Assembly: GCF_004362145.1 (NCBI RefSeq)
Contig: NZ_SNXC01000014.1
Span: 248,001 to 312,000, forward strand
Direction of reading: 5' to 3'
Origin: Marinomonas balearica
GTDB lineage: Bacteria; Pseudomonadota; Gammaproteobacteria; Pseudomonadales; Marinomonadaceae
DNA length: 64,000 bases
Part shown: piece by piece, positions 1 to 8,485 of the stretch
How the letters are laid out: the number at the start of each line of letters is the position of its first letter
Numbering within the stretch: the stretch's first letter is position 1
Notes under the pieces: generated by a model
The model's input: the letters and a program-made list of their open reading frames with translations, nothing else
Databases searched by the model: none
What the model was told of the DNA's origin: nothing
Translations under genes and position numbers: made by a program

Positions 1-548
1 ATTTGGCGTTGTCTGGAGCAATAAACGATCAAGAGTTTGATGCTGTTGTCTCGGGCGTGAACCATGGCCCTAATTTGGGAGATGATGTTATCTACTCGGG
101 GACCGTAGCAGCAGCATTAGAGGCTAGACATCTAGGCCGCCCCGCAATTGCTGTGTCTCTTGTTGGTAACACGCATTTTGATACCGCAGCGAAGGTTGTG
201 CTCTTTTTGATTAAAAATCTTATAAAAGACAGCCATACGTTGGCTTTGCCTCCCAAAATTATTCTTAATGTTAATGTTCCTGATATGGCTTACGAGGCTT
301 TATCCGGCTTCAAAATCACACGATTGGGTCACCGTCATTCGTCTCAGCCAGCAGTAACCGCTCATCATCCAAGAGGTGTGGAGAGTTATTGGATTGGTGC
401 GTTATCTGAACCCTATGATGCTGCGCCTGGCACAGACTTTGATGCGATTAAAAATGGTTACGTATCCATCACTCCGATTCATGCGGATATGACATGCCAT
501 TCAGTTCTTTCTACTCTCGAAGATTGGGCTGGTAGTATTTCAATATGA
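1..548 (+). CDS. surE: 5'/3'-nucleotidase SurE (5' end cut by window)
   Basis: SurE removes phosphate from nucleoside 5'- and 3'-monophosphates and is a survival and stationary-phase protein. About 181 C-terminal residues are visible in a family of about 250, so the start and the first metal-binding Asp-Asp motif lie upstream of the window. The family signature SGVNHGPNLGDD followed by YSGTVAAALEA is intact near the visible start and holds the Asn metal/phosphate ligand. The stop overlaps the next start as ATGA, so it is translationally coupled to pcm. The surE-pcm-(x)-nlpD-rpoS order matches the classical gammaproteobacterial cluster. Confidence 0.95.
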   Translation, partial: LALSGAINDQEFDAVVSGVNHGPNLGDDVIYSGTVAAALEARHLGRPAIAVSLVGNTHFDTAAKVVLFLIKNLIKDSHTLALPPKIILNVNVPDMAYEALSGFKITRLGHRHSSQPAVTAHHPRGVESYWIGALSEPYDAAPGTDFDAIKNGYVSITPIHADMTCHSVLSTLEDWAGSISI

Positions 549-1207
549 CGTCTTTGTTGAATGAGTTACTACGCAAAACTGAGCCTCGAGCAGCGTCGAT
601 GGTAGCTTATTTACAAGAGTCTGGAATACGGAATACGGAAATATTACAATTGATGGGGAGCTTGCCTCGACATCAATTTGTAGAGTCTGCCTTTTCTCAT
701 CTTGCTTATTCTCCAACACCTCTTCCGATTGGAAAAAATCAAACGATCAGTCAGCCGCTCACTGTTGCTCGTATGTCTGAATGGCTGCTTGAAAATGCAC
801 GCCATGGCCGAGTGTTAGAGGTCGGAACAGGTTCTGGATATCAAACATGTATCTTAGCCAATATATTCAACAAAGTGCACACCATAGAGCGTCATAAGAC
901 ATTGTATGACCTAGCCATGAAACGACTTACAAGTTTTGGAGTCTCAAATGTGGAGTTTCATCATGGTGACGGGCATTTAGGTTGGCCGACAAACATTTCG
1001 ATGGATGCGATTATTGTCACGGCATTGGCATCGAAAGTTCCTCATGCATTGACTGATTCTCTCAAAGAAGGTGGCATACTTATCATGCCAATCGAAGATG
1101 AAATATCGTCGATTGGTTGTTGGAAAAAAGAGGGTGAAAAGTGGCGTCGTTTAGGATTTGCTCCAGCGCAGTTTGTACCTATGTTAGAAGGAAAAGAAGA
1201 TGCCTAA
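545..1207 (+). CDS. pcm: protein-L-isoaspartate O-methyltransferase
   Basis: This cytosolic repair enzyme methylates isoaspartyl residues in ageing proteins using S-adenosylmethionine. The 220 residues fit the family. The PCMT signature NQTISQPLTVARM lies near residue 75 and the SAM-binding glycine-rich motif VLEVGTGSGYQ near residue 95. The ATG overlaps the surE stop (ATGA), and the end overlaps the start of the DUF368 gene by 8 bases, so all three are probably on one transcript. Nothing appears broken. Confidence 0.95.
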   Translation: MTSLLNELLRKTEPRAASMVAYLQESGIRNTEILQLMGSLPRHQFVESAFSHLAYSPTPLPIGKNQTISQPLTVARMSEWLLENARHGRVLEVGTGSGYQTCILANIFNKVHTIERHKTLYDLAMKRLTSFGVSNVEFHHGDGHLGWPTNISMDAIIVTALASKVPHALTDSLKEGGILIMPIEDEISSIGCWKKEGEKWRRLGFAPAQFVPMLEGKEDA

Positions 1208-2114
1208 ATGGCTAAAAACGTATTTGAGCGGTGTGTTAATGGGAGCTGCTGATGTAGTTCCTGGGGTATCTGGTGGAACAATTGCGTTTATTGTCGGGAT
1301 TTATGATCGTCTCATTAATGCGCTGAGTGGGGTGAATAAGACCAGTATTGCTATGTTATTAAAAGCTGATTTTAAAGGTTTGTGGAATCACTTTGATCTT
1401 GGCTTCTTGTTAGTGTTAGCCGCTGGGATATTAACCAGTATCGTTTCATTGGCTGGTATTATTTCACATGCATTATCTGATTATCCTATTTGGGTGTGGA
1501 GCTTTTTCTTTGGTCTAATTTTGGCTTCTGCGTGGATGTTGTCTAGAGAGTTTCCGTTGTCTGATCGCAATAATGTGTTGGGAATGGTTACAGGGATACT
1601 CGTAGGCGCGTTTTTATCGATGTTGGTACCCATTCACATTAATGTCACTTTACCTTTAGTGTTTTTTGCTGGGATGATTGCTATTTGTGCGATGATACTG
1701 CCTGGAATTTCTGGCAGTTTCCTTCTTTTAATGATGGGATTATATGGAGATATTCTCCTTTCTATCAAAGAATTCAATCTGTTAGTTATTGCAGTGTTTG
1801 GAGGAGGAGCATTAGTCGGTTTGCTAAGCTTTTCCAAACTATTAAACTGGATGCTGAATCGCTATCGTGAGCTTACTATGTCTATATTAACTGGGGTTAT
1901 GTTAGGGGCATTAGTGAAAGTATGGCCGTGGAAAGAAGTGACCGAAATAATGATGGTTGGTGATAAGAAAGTTCCAGCAGAAGAAGCCCTATTATTGCCT
2001 TGGAATCTTGAGCATTATTCTTTGTTTGGGGATTTTATTGGGCCAGTATGTGTACTTTTGATAGGTCTATTTACTGTTTTTATAGTCCGATTCTCCACAA
2101 AACGCATAAAATAA
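1200..2114 (+). CDS. DUF368 membrane protein, PopT-type undecaprenyl-phosphate transporter
   Basis: This 304-residue polytopic inner-membrane protein belongs to the DUF368 family. Members named PopT have been assigned as flippases that return undecaprenyl phosphate to the cytoplasmic face for peptidoglycan and polysaccharide synthesis. Two internally related re-entrant-type motifs are visible: DVVPGVSGGT near residue 20 and MILPGISGSF near residue 165, the hallmark of the family, separated by several hydrophobic helices. It overlaps pcm by 8 bases and precedes nlpD by 46 bases. The substrate is from family knowledge; its placement between pcm and nlpD ties it to an envelope and stationary-phase operon. 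Confidence 0.88.
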   Translation: MPKWLKTYLSGVLMGAADVVPGVSGGTIAFIVGIYDRLINALSGVNKTSIAMLLKADFKGLWNHFDLGFLLVLAAGILTSIVSLAGIISHALSDYPIWVWSFFFGLILASAWMLSREFPLSDRNNVLGMVTGILVGAFLSMLVPIHINVTLPLVFFAGMIAICAMILPGISGSFLLLMMGLYGDILLSIKEFNLLVIAVFGGGALVGLLSFSKLLNWMLNRYRELTMSILTGVMLGALVKVWPWKEVTEIMMVGDKKVPAEEALLLPWNLEHYSLFGDFIGPVCVLLIGLFTVFIVRFSTKRIK

Positions 2115-2160
2115 CGAAACTTAACAGGTTTAAACTTATAATAACTTTTGTTCTAGGTGA

Positions 2161-3030
2161 ATGATTCTGACCATATTACTCATAGGTGTACAGCGAATAA
2201 ACGCTTTTAAGCGTTTATTAAGTTTGACGATAGTAAGTTTGCTATTGTCTGCGTGTGCCTACGATAGTTTCCATTACCCTGATTCGAACTCCAAATCCCG
2301 ACAAGTTCAAAGCTCCAGACCGCAGGTCACACCTACGCCTGCGTCTGGAATACATAAGGTGCAAAGCGGCGATACTTTGTTTGCAATTGCTTTTCGGTAT
2401 GGGTTGGATTATCGCAATTTGGCCTCTTTAAATAACATTGATTCTCCCTATGTTATATATCCAAATCAAAAAATTCGTTTAGTAGGTAAACATAAGACGC
2501 TTACAAAACCTACTTCCATTAAAAAAGCGGTAACACCGACTAAAGCAGCGAAAACAAAGACATCTGCGCAAAAGAATAAGCCTTCAAATTCAAAAAATGT
2601 AAAAAAAGTGAACTCTGCTAAGAAACTGCCGTCAAAGAGTAGTGTTACAACAAAAAAAGTAGTGAAGTGGTTGTGGCCAATAGAAGGAAGTGTGGTTAGG
2701 GGGTTTTCAAGCAGTGGTGTTAGTAGTAAAGGTATAGACATCAAAGGAACAAAAGGTCACCATGTAAAAGCAGTAGCAGATGGTGTTGTTGTTTACGCAG
2801 GTAGTGGGCTAATAGGATATGGCAATCTCGTTATTGTAAAACATAATGAAATCTATCTGAGTGCATATGCGTATAACAAACGTATATTGGTAAAAGAGCA
2901 ACAAAGTGTCCGAGCAGGAGATTCTCTTGCAATAATCGGAGGAAAGGGAAACGAAGCATCTTTATTGCACTTTGAAGTGCGTAAAGACGGTCAACCAGTG
3001 AATCCACTAAACGTATTACCCAGCAGATAA
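2161..3030 (+). CDS. nlpD: LysM/M23 lipoprotein, NlpD amidase activator
   Basis: NlpD is an envelope lipoprotein that activates the septal amidase AmiC. The N terminus has a short basic segment, a hydrophobic stretch and the lipobox LLSAC, giving a mature Cys near residue 32. One LysM domain follows (about residues 63-107), then a Lys/Thr/Ser-rich linker, then an M23 domain (about 170-289). The M23 catalytic sites are degenerate: the first His is Lys (KGID) and the HxH site reads AYAY, while the late LHFEVR motif is kept. This fits activator rather than hydrolase function. The ATG is only 3 bases from an AGGTGA, tighter than usual, but no better start precedes the signal peptide. A long palindrome lies in its 5' coding part. 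Confidence 0.93.
   Translation: MILTILLIGVQRINAFKRLLSLTIVSLLLSACAYDSFHYPDSNSKSRQVQSSRPQVTPTPASGIHKVQSGDTLFAIAFRYGLDYRNLASLNNIDSPYVIYPNQKIRLVGKHKTLTKPTSIKKAVTPTKAAKTKTSAQKNKPSNSKNVKKVNSAKKLPSKSSVTTKKVVKWLWPIEGSVVRGFSSSGVSSKGIDIKGTKGHHVKAVADGVVVYAGSGLIGYGNLVIVKHNEIYLSAYAYNKRILVKEQQSVRAGDSLAIIGGKGNEASLLHFEVRKDGQPVNPLNVLPSR
2196..2219. repeat. 24-nt palindrome inside the nlpD signal-peptide coding region
   Basis: Perfect arms AATAAACGCTT (2196-2206) and AAGCGTTTATT (2209-2219) are separated by TT. In RNA this can fold as a roughly 10-bp hairpin with a four-base loop, starting about 35 bases after the nlpD start codon. No run of T follows, so it is not a standard terminator. A role in translation or as a protein-binding site is speculation. 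Confidence 0.6.
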
Positions 3031-3057
3031 TTACGCGATGTTGGGTGAGGAGGGGGC

Positions 3058-4038
3058 ATGAAAGCGACTGAAATGGAAAAGACAGAGTTAGTTACGCTTA
3101 CAGATAATATTGATTTAGATCTTGAAGAAAGCCAAGATAACTCGGAGTTTGAATCGGCAGTTAGTGCTCGTTATAACGCTGAAGAAAACACTAAATCATT
3201 AGATGTTACGCAATTATACCTGAGCGAAATCGGATTTTCGCCGCTGTTAACTGCACAAGAAGAAGTTTACTTTGCTCGGCTGGCGTTAAAAGGAGATGAA
3301 GCAGCCCGCAAAAGAATGATAGAAAGTAATTTACGTCTCGTTGTAAAAATATCAAGACGTTATTTGAATCGAGGATTATCTCTGCTTGATTTGATTGAAG
3401 AGGGTAACCTCGGTCTAATTAGAGCGGTTGAAAAATTTGATCCTGAACGAGGGTTTCGGTTCTCGACCTATGCCACTTGGTGGATTAGACAAACAATTGA
3501 ACGTGCGATTATGAATCAGACGCGTACGATTCGATTACCTATCCATGTGGTGAAAGAGCTTAATGTATACCTCCGTGCTGCTCGAGAGCTGACGCAGCAG
3601 TTGGACCATGAGCCAAGCCCAGAAGAAATTGCTGAAAAATTGGATCGTCCTGTTGAAGATGTCCAAAAAATGCTGGGCCTTAATGAAAGAATAAGTTCGA
3701 TTGACTCTCCGTTGGGTGGAAGCGAAGGCGACAAAAGCCTAGTTGAAGTGATACCCGATACACAGCACTCTAACCCCGAAGATGAACGCCAGGAAGGGGA
3801 TGTTTTAAATAACATCGATGGTTGGCTCGACGCATTAAATGAAAAACAACGTGAAGTTATAGCTCGCCGATTTGGTTTACGAGGCTACGAACCGAGCACT
3901 CTTGAAGATGTGGGTGCTGAAATAGGTTTGACTCGTGAAAGAGTAAGACAGATTCAGGTCGAAGCATTACGAAAACTCAGATTGATGCTGGATAAACAAG
4001 GCTTGTCGTTAGACGATGTAATTCAATTAGACTACTGA
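3058..4038 (+). CDS. rpoS: RNA polymerase sigma factor RpoS
   Basis: RpoS is the general stress and stationary-phase sigma factor. The 326 residues match the family length. Region 1.2 ([15 protein letters not shown]) is near residue 50, region 2 ([17 protein letters not shown] ... [13 protein letters not shown]) near 95-150, region 3 near 165-215 and region 4 with its helix-turn-helix ([20 protein letters not shown]) near 280-305. The start follows a strong GGAGGGGG Shine-Dalgarno. It lies 27 bases after nlpD; in other gammaproteobacteria the main rpoS promoter is inside nlpD, and the same is likely here. The reading frame is intact, with no sign of the common rpoS loss-of-function lesions. 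A strong terminator follows. Confidence 0.97.
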   Translation: MKATEMEKTELVTLTDNIDLDLEESQDNSEFESAVSARYNAEENTKSLDVTQLYLSEIGFSPLLTAQEEVYFARLALKGDEAARKRMIESNLRLVVKISRRYLNRGLSLLDLIEEGNLGLIRAVEKFDPERGFRFSTYATWWIRQTIERAIMNQTRTIRLPIHVVKELNVYLRAARELTQQLDHEPSPEEIAEKLDRPVEDVQKMLGLNERISSIDSPLGGSEGDKSLVEVIPDTQHSNPEDERQEGDVLNNIDGWLDALNEKQREVIARRFGLRGYEPSTLEDVGAEIGLTRERVRQIQVEALRKLRLMLDKQGLSLDDVIQLDY

Positions 4039-4062
4039 TTTAAGTGGTTGTAAGTCATTTTT

Positions 4063-4096
4063 AAAAAACGCTAGAGCTTGCTCTAGCGTTTTTTTT
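4063..4096 (+). terminator. Rho-independent terminator after rpoS
   Basis: A perfect 11-bp stem AACGCTAGAGC / GCTCTAGCGTT with a TT loop is followed by an unbroken T run and preceded by A's. It lies 25 bases past the rpoS stop and also stands at the end of the convergent smp-like gene. Confidence 0.92.
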
Positions 4097-4213
4097 GCAG
4101 TGGGTTCAACAAGTAGTTTTATTGAGTGTTAGAAGTGGCGCTGTCAGTGTACCTGTAATAGCACTTTCTGATTTTTGCCATCGCTAACGAAGCTGTATGA
4201 GCTAAGTGATGGT

Positions 4214-5608
4214 CTAACTGATAGTGTCAGTATCTTCGTTCAGCATTTCTATTGTGTCATCTATGCCGCTTTGATATCGCTCTGAGATCCCTTTGAGCGT
4301 GTACAGCAACTTCTCTTCGCCATTGATCTCAACGATTTCCGGAAGGCTAGTGACGATCCTATGTTGGAAGTCTGGAACAGTAACGACCTTTTCATCTAAT
4401 AGCAGAGTGTTGTATATATTCAGAGAATCGTAGGCTTTGAGTTCAACTAAGTGTTGTTCCGCTTTCTCTATTTCAAAAGTATCCTTGTCCGCTAAGCTAG
4501 AAAGCTCGTCGTTACAGTCGTGTAGGCTTAGATGGAAGTTAAGCTTGGGGGTATCCTTGTATACATCGCCGTTCAACAAGTGTTGCATTAGGCCAATGAA
4601 GAGTTGCCCTGTGCAGACCGCATTCATGTAGATACTGTCTTCACAATTCATGGTTTTAAAGAAAATTAAAACCGAATTACCTTTGTATTGATGTACGACG
4701 CCCTGATAATTTTCGCTTGCTCTAAACAGTGCGCGATAGATCGGAGTGAGTAGATTTGCAACATCAAGAGGAGAGAGCGCATTGTGCCAAGAGTCTAAAT
4801 TGCAAAACTCGAAATACAGTACACAAGTCTCTTTTTCTTTGGCTTTAATGATACTTTCGAAATCGATTTCGAATTGGGAGTGTTCAGGTTTGCCGACCGA
4901 CTCTTCAGATTCTTTTTGTTTAGGTAGGTTCCATTCTAGGTTCTTTAAAGAAGCGAATGCGGTGCTTAGCTCATTCGCTTCTAAATAGGTGTTGCTTGGT
5001 AAAGGTACGTCCTTTACTCCATGCTTCATTGCTTGTATTGCGTCGGTTATTTGATATATCGGGGCATATAACCATTTCGTCACCAAGACAATCACTAACG
5101 TTGCGAGAGCGGTAATAAAAATGGCGACGCCAATAAGTAAGTTGTTTAAGTGGGTTAGTGTTTGTTGTGCGGGCGTTTTATCCAGAGTTATTAGAACGTG
5201 TCCAACTATTTCATCTCGAAACTTCACCGAAGAGCTGTAAACTCTCTGGTTTTCAACGGGGCGCCAATCTCGTGAAGAGACTGAAGTGCTTCCATTACTG
5301 CTGGCTTCGGCGAGCAGCTCATCTTTTTTATTAAAAACACGCGCACTTAAGATGTTTTCGTCAATGACCAATCGGTTCAATAACACATTAAGGCTCAGGA
5401 GGTCGTTAGTCAGTATCGATTGAGTCGCATTAAATGCAGCCTGTGTAGCAAGGCTGTTGCCCAATACCTCGGTTTGTTGATTTAGGTAGTTGTCGAGTGC
5501 AGATGTCATCGTACTCCAAAAGACGGCCACTGCCACAACAATCAATATGATGAATGTCGTTAAGGTGACGACCAGCGCGGATAACTTATTTTGTAAAACA
5601 GATAACAT
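4214..5608 (-). CDS. Smp/AhpA-like membrane protein with degenerate nucleotide-cyclase-like domain
   Basis: This 464-residue protein is divergent from serB, the position of smp (ytjB) in E. coli. Transmembrane helix 1 spans about residues 11-30, followed by a periplasmic region of about 120 residues, helix 2 at about 155-177, then a HAMP-like linker (178-225). Residues 258-345 resemble a class III adenylate/guanylate cyclase fold (VLYFEF, then LTPIYRALF, then HQYKGNSVLIFF). Where active cyclases carry two metal-binding Asp, this has Glu267 and Asn311, so cyclase activity is unlikely. A regulatory or sensory role is inferred. The family is known from gammaproteobacteria as periplasmic-domain membrane proteins of unclear function. 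Confidence 0.8.
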   Translation of the reverse strand: MLSVLQNKLSALVVTLTTFIILIVVAVAVFWSTMTSALDNYLNQQTEVLGNSLATQAAFNATQSILTNDLLSLNVLLNRLVIDENILSARVFNKKDELLAEASSNGSTSVSSRDWRPVENQRVYSSSVKFRDEIVGHVLITLDKTPAQQTLTHLNNLLIGVAIFITALATLVIVLVTKWLYAPIYQITDAIQAMKHGVKDVPLPSNTYLEANELSTAFASLKNLEWNLPKQKESEESVGKPEHSQFEIDFESIIKAKEKETCVLYFEFCNLDSWHNALSPLDVANLLTPIYRALFRASENYQGVVHQYKGNSVLIFFKTMNCEDSIYMNAVCTGQLFIGLMQHLLNGDVYKDTPKLNFHLSLHDCNDELSSLADKDTFEIEKAEQHLVELKAYDSLNIYNTLLLDEKVVTVPDFQHRIVTSLPEIVEINGEEKLLYTLKGISERYQSGIDDTIEMLNEDTDTIS

Positions 5609-5804
5609 CGTGTTTACTTGAGGTTCCTTTTAACAACAGGACTTTTATAAAATATAACATTAATCCAACAAATATAGCCTGATTATATCGGCATGTTTGA
5701 TTTTTCTTTAGTTATACACAGAACTTCTTTTTAAAACCGTCAATATGATTCTTCGACGTAGTCATATTTGCTATAGTTGTCGCCTAAAAATTCTAGGAGC
5801 TAGC

Positions 5805-6719
5805 ATGTCCCCTTCTATAACGTTAATTGGTCGTATAAACGATGCGTACCAAAATGCATTTAGTACTTGGCTTTCTGACCATTCAATTGAGTTTGAGGTA
5901 ATAACGCTCTCTGACGAACAAGACGATTTTGAGGTCGTTAGATACGATTTTACACAGGATATTTCTGAAGAAACGGAATTGAAGCTAAAGAAGGCGTTGC
6001 TTGAAAAAGCCAATGTCACCGGAATTGATCACGTTCTCCAGACTCACCAACATTCGATTGAAGACGCTGGTTTGGCTGTTTTTGATATGGACTCTACCTT
6101 GATTAAAGCAGAAGTAATGGATGAGCTTGCTGTAGAAATGGGGATAGGCGAACAAATTTCGGCAGTTACGGCGAGTGCAATGAGGGGAGAGATTGATTTC
6201 ACTGAAAGCTTTACTCAGCGTTTAGCGCTTTTAAACGGACTAAGTAGCGATGTTATGGATTCCGTATATAAGCGTATTGTGCATATGGACGGTATTGGAA
6301 CCTTGATGTCTACTCTTCATGCTTTTGGATGGAAAACGGCGATATTATCCGGCGGTTTTACTTACTTTGCTGATCGAGTAAAAAGTGATTATGGAATGAA
6401 AGAAGTCCACGCGAATGTACTAGAAATTGTTGATGGTAACTTGACGGGAAAGCACATCGGTCCAATCGTTGACGGAAAACGAAAGGAAGAATTACTTGAA
6501 GCGTTGGTCGAGCAATATGATGTAGATTGGTCAAATACGATTGCATGCGGCGATGGCGCAAATGATTTATTAATGCTGAATCGAGCTTCTTTAGGTGTGG
6601 CACTGCACGCTAAGCCTATTGTTAGAGAGCAGGCACCTTGCCCTACAAGTTATCTCGGTTTAGATGGTATATTGTATTTAATGGGAATGACGTCAGAGCG
6701 AATTCGAAACGTTAAATAA
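5805..6719 (+). CDS. serB: phosphoserine phosphatase
   Basis: SerB catalyses the last step of serine synthesis, hydrolysing O-phosphoserine. I place the start at the ATG at 5805, after AGGAG at 5795; the in-frame ATG at 5745 would add 20 unlike residues and has no good ribosome site. From this start the protein has 304 residues. The N-terminal third is an ACT-like regulatory region. The HAD motif DMDSTL gives nucleophile Asp94 and acid Asp96; motif II is SGGF and motif III GDGANDLLML. Divergence from the Smp-like gene is conserved in this bacterial class. Confidence 0.95.
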   Translation: MSPSITLIGRINDAYQNAFSTWLSDHSIEFEVITLSDEQDDFEVVRYDFTQDISEETELKLKKALLEKANVTGIDHVLQTHQHSIEDAGLAVFDMDSTLIKAEVMDELAVEMGIGEQISAVTASAMRGEIDFTESFTQRLALLNGLSSDVMDSVYKRIVHMDGIGTLMSTLHAFGWKTAILSGGFTYFADRVKSDYGMKEVHANVLEIVDGNLTGKHIGPIVDGKRKEELLEALVEQYDVDWSNTIACGDGANDLLMLNRASLGVALHAKPIVREQAPCPTSYLGLDGILYLMGMTSERIRNVK

Positions 6720-6913
6720 ATGGATCTTTCGAGCTAATGAGTGCGGTGTATAAACGAATCTATTTTCGGATTCCAAGTATACTTTTGTAGTTTCGCCTCC
6801 GAAGAATTCGCTGCCTGTGCTAACCTTTAGTTTTGGTGGAATATTGTACGCTTAATGGTTTTTCTTTAAGGTGTACCAATTAAATAATTCAAGAATAATA
6901 AGAGGAAACCTCT

Positions 6914-7849
6914 TTGACAGAAGTTAAGTTATGCGATGTCGATTTAAATCTTTTATACATATATCTTGTTTTGATTGAAGAGAAAAATGTAACGAAAGCG
7001 GCTTCACGTTTAAAAGTATCTCAACCTGCTGTAAGTCGATCTCTTTCGCGACTTAGAGACGTGTTCGATGACCCTTTGTTTGTACGTAATTCCCACGGCC
7101 TTTCTACCACAGCACGCACTGATCAACTTGCGCCACAGCTTAAAGAAATGATGGACGGGTTGGAGACTTTAATTCAACCGTCCGAATTTGACCCAGAGCA
7201 TTCTACCCGTCGGTTTGTTATTTCAACGACCGACTTTGGATCATTGACTGTATTGCCAAAATTGCTAGAAACGTTTCGTAATCAGGCTCCAAATGCAGTT
7301 TTGGAGGTAAAAAGCTGGGATGAAAACACGGTAAACGATATGGATAACGCTGAAATTGATTTAGCGGTTGCTGTATTGTCAAAAGAACCTCCCGCCGGTG
7401 TTAAAGGAACACGACTGAAAAGCGATACGATGGTCTGTCTGGCACGCAAAGAAAACCCTCATGTGACGAATGGCATTTTGACGTTAGAGGGTTATCTAGC
7501 AGCGCCTCATGTTCAAGTCGTTTTAGGGCGTCGCTACCAATACGCGGTTGACAGAGCGCTTAATAAAATTGGTCATAAACGACAAATAGCGGTAACTCTT
7601 CCAAATTTCGTTCCTGCCGCAGCCGTGGTTCGAAACAGTGATTTGTTACTGACTGTGCCTAAATTGTTTGCGCAAGATTTTGCTGAAATTTCTCCGAATT
7701 TGGCGGTCTATGAGTTGCCGTTTGAGTCCAAGTCATTTGACTATTCAATGATCTGGCACGACAGATATCAACATGATGATGCTCATAAATGGTTTAGGCA
7801 GATTATTTATGACGTATTTGAAGAATATCGCCATTTATACGATGTTTAA
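6914..7849 (+). CDS. LysR-family transcriptional regulator (NodD/LeuO-like subgroup)
   Basis: A 311-residue regulator. The winged helix-turn-helix is at about residues 10-68 (NVTKAASRLKVSQPAVSRSLSRLRD), followed by a periplasmic-binding-type effector domain. The start is TTG at 6914, eight bases after AGAGGAAA; no ATG fits better. The sequence pattern DPLFVRNSHGL and the C-terminal MIWHDRYQHDDAHKWFR place it in the group containing NodD, NahR and LeuO. No target is obvious: the upstream serB is on the same strand and the downstream gene is convergent. A 14-bp inverted repeat follows its stop. Confidence 0.88.
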   Translation: MTEVKLCDVDLNLLYIYLVLIEEKNVTKAASRLKVSQPAVSRSLSRLRDVFDDPLFVRNSHGLSTTARTDQLAPQLKEMMDGLETLIQPSEFDPEHSTRRFVISTTDFGSLTVLPKLLETFRNQAPNAVLEVKSWDENTVNDMDNAEIDLAVAVLSKEPPAGVKGTRLKSDTMVCLARKENPHVTNGILTLEGYLAAPHVQVVLGRRYQYAVDRALNKIGHKRQIAVTLPNFVPAAAVVRNSDLLLTVPKLFAQDFAEISPNLAVYELPFESKSFDYSMIWHDRYQHDDAHKWFRQIIYDVFEEYRHLYDV

Positions 7850-7891
7850 TCGTATTAAATGCTAGATGGGCTCTTGCCTGTTTAGAGAAGA

Positions 7892-7945
7892 AAGAGTTCG
7901 TGTTTGTGAAAACTGTTGTTCAAAAAGCGGTAAACACGAACTCTT
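7892..7945. repeat. 14-bp perfect inverted repeat between convergent genes
   Basis: Arms AAGAGTTCGTGTTT (7892-7905) and AAACACGAACTCTT (7932-7945) are perfectly complementary across a 26-base spacer. It sits between the LysR gene and the convergent HepT-like gene. No T run follows on either strand, so it is not a classical terminator, although a Rho-independent-like or mRNA-protective hairpin is possible. Confidence 0.7.
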
Positions 7946-7964
7946 GAGAGTTAAATGAATATTT

Positions 7965-8384
7965 TTAGGACTCTAGGCGCGCAGTCCATTCTTTTGTTAG
8001 TACTTCAACCAGTGCGTATCGTTTAATTTTCAGAGCGTCATTTAATCCGGTAAAATTCTGTTCGAGATAATCGTTAAGTATTTGATCTCGAATTTTTATT
8101 AACGAAGCGATTTGCTGGCCTTGTTCATAGGTAACGTCTTGGTGTTTGATAAGCTCGTCTAAGACCTGATCTCGGGTTTCAACATCCTCGTTATAATGGT
8201 TTTTTAAAACGTATTTGGCGAGATCCAGCATTGAGGCAACGAGAAGTTGGAACGAGTGCTCAACAGCCATTCTTTCGTCGCTGGTTAAATCCTCTGTTTT
8301 ATTTTTTTTTCGGTGAGCGTCTAAGCGTTTAATCATCATGTGCTGATGATCGTAGAGTGCTTTCTCCCATTCAATATCTCGCAT
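7965..8384 (-). CDS. solitary HepT-like (DUF86-type) protein with altered catalytic motif
   Basis: A 139-residue, mostly helical protein. Its C-terminal two thirds resemble the HepT/DUF86 HEPN fold: a helix around residues 44-62 (SFQLLVASMLDLAKYVL), then a loop and the segment IRDQILNDY at 98-106. HepT toxins carry R-x4-H-x-Y there; this protein keeps Arg99 and Tyr106 but has Asn104 in place of the catalytic His. No MNT-type nucleotidyltransferase antitoxin gene is adjacent. The N-terminal basic stretch (RKKNKTED) is extra. The family call comes from pattern and spacing only; loss of RNase activity is inferred. Confidence 0.6.
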   Translation of the reverse strand: MRDIEWEKALYDHQHMMIKRLDAHRKKNKTEDLTSDERMAVEHSFQLLVASMLDLAKYVLKNHYNEDVETRDQVLDELIKHQDVTYEQGQQIASLIKIRDQILNDYLEQNFTGLNDALKIKRYALVEVLTKEWTARLES

Positions 8385-8423
8385 ACTCTCTCCTCAATAT
8401 TCGGCGTAAATCAAAACAACAAA

Positions 8424-8441
8424 GAGTGCCAATGAGCACTC
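8424..8441 (-). terminator. weak terminator-like hairpin after moeA
   Basis: Stem GAGTGC / GCACTC with a six-base loop; read on the minus strand it is followed by TTTGTTGTTTTG. It lies between the moeA stop and the HepT-like start, so it may separate the two transcripts. The short stem and interrupted T run make this tentative. Confidence 0.4.
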
Positions 8442-8485
8442 AGAAAACCAAATAAGTGAATAAACTTGTTTATGTTCAGTGTAGT

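Noticed and set aside
620-645. Tandem GGAATAC units in pcm
   Set aside because: Three short copies inside a coding frame, keeping the reading frame; no structural signal.
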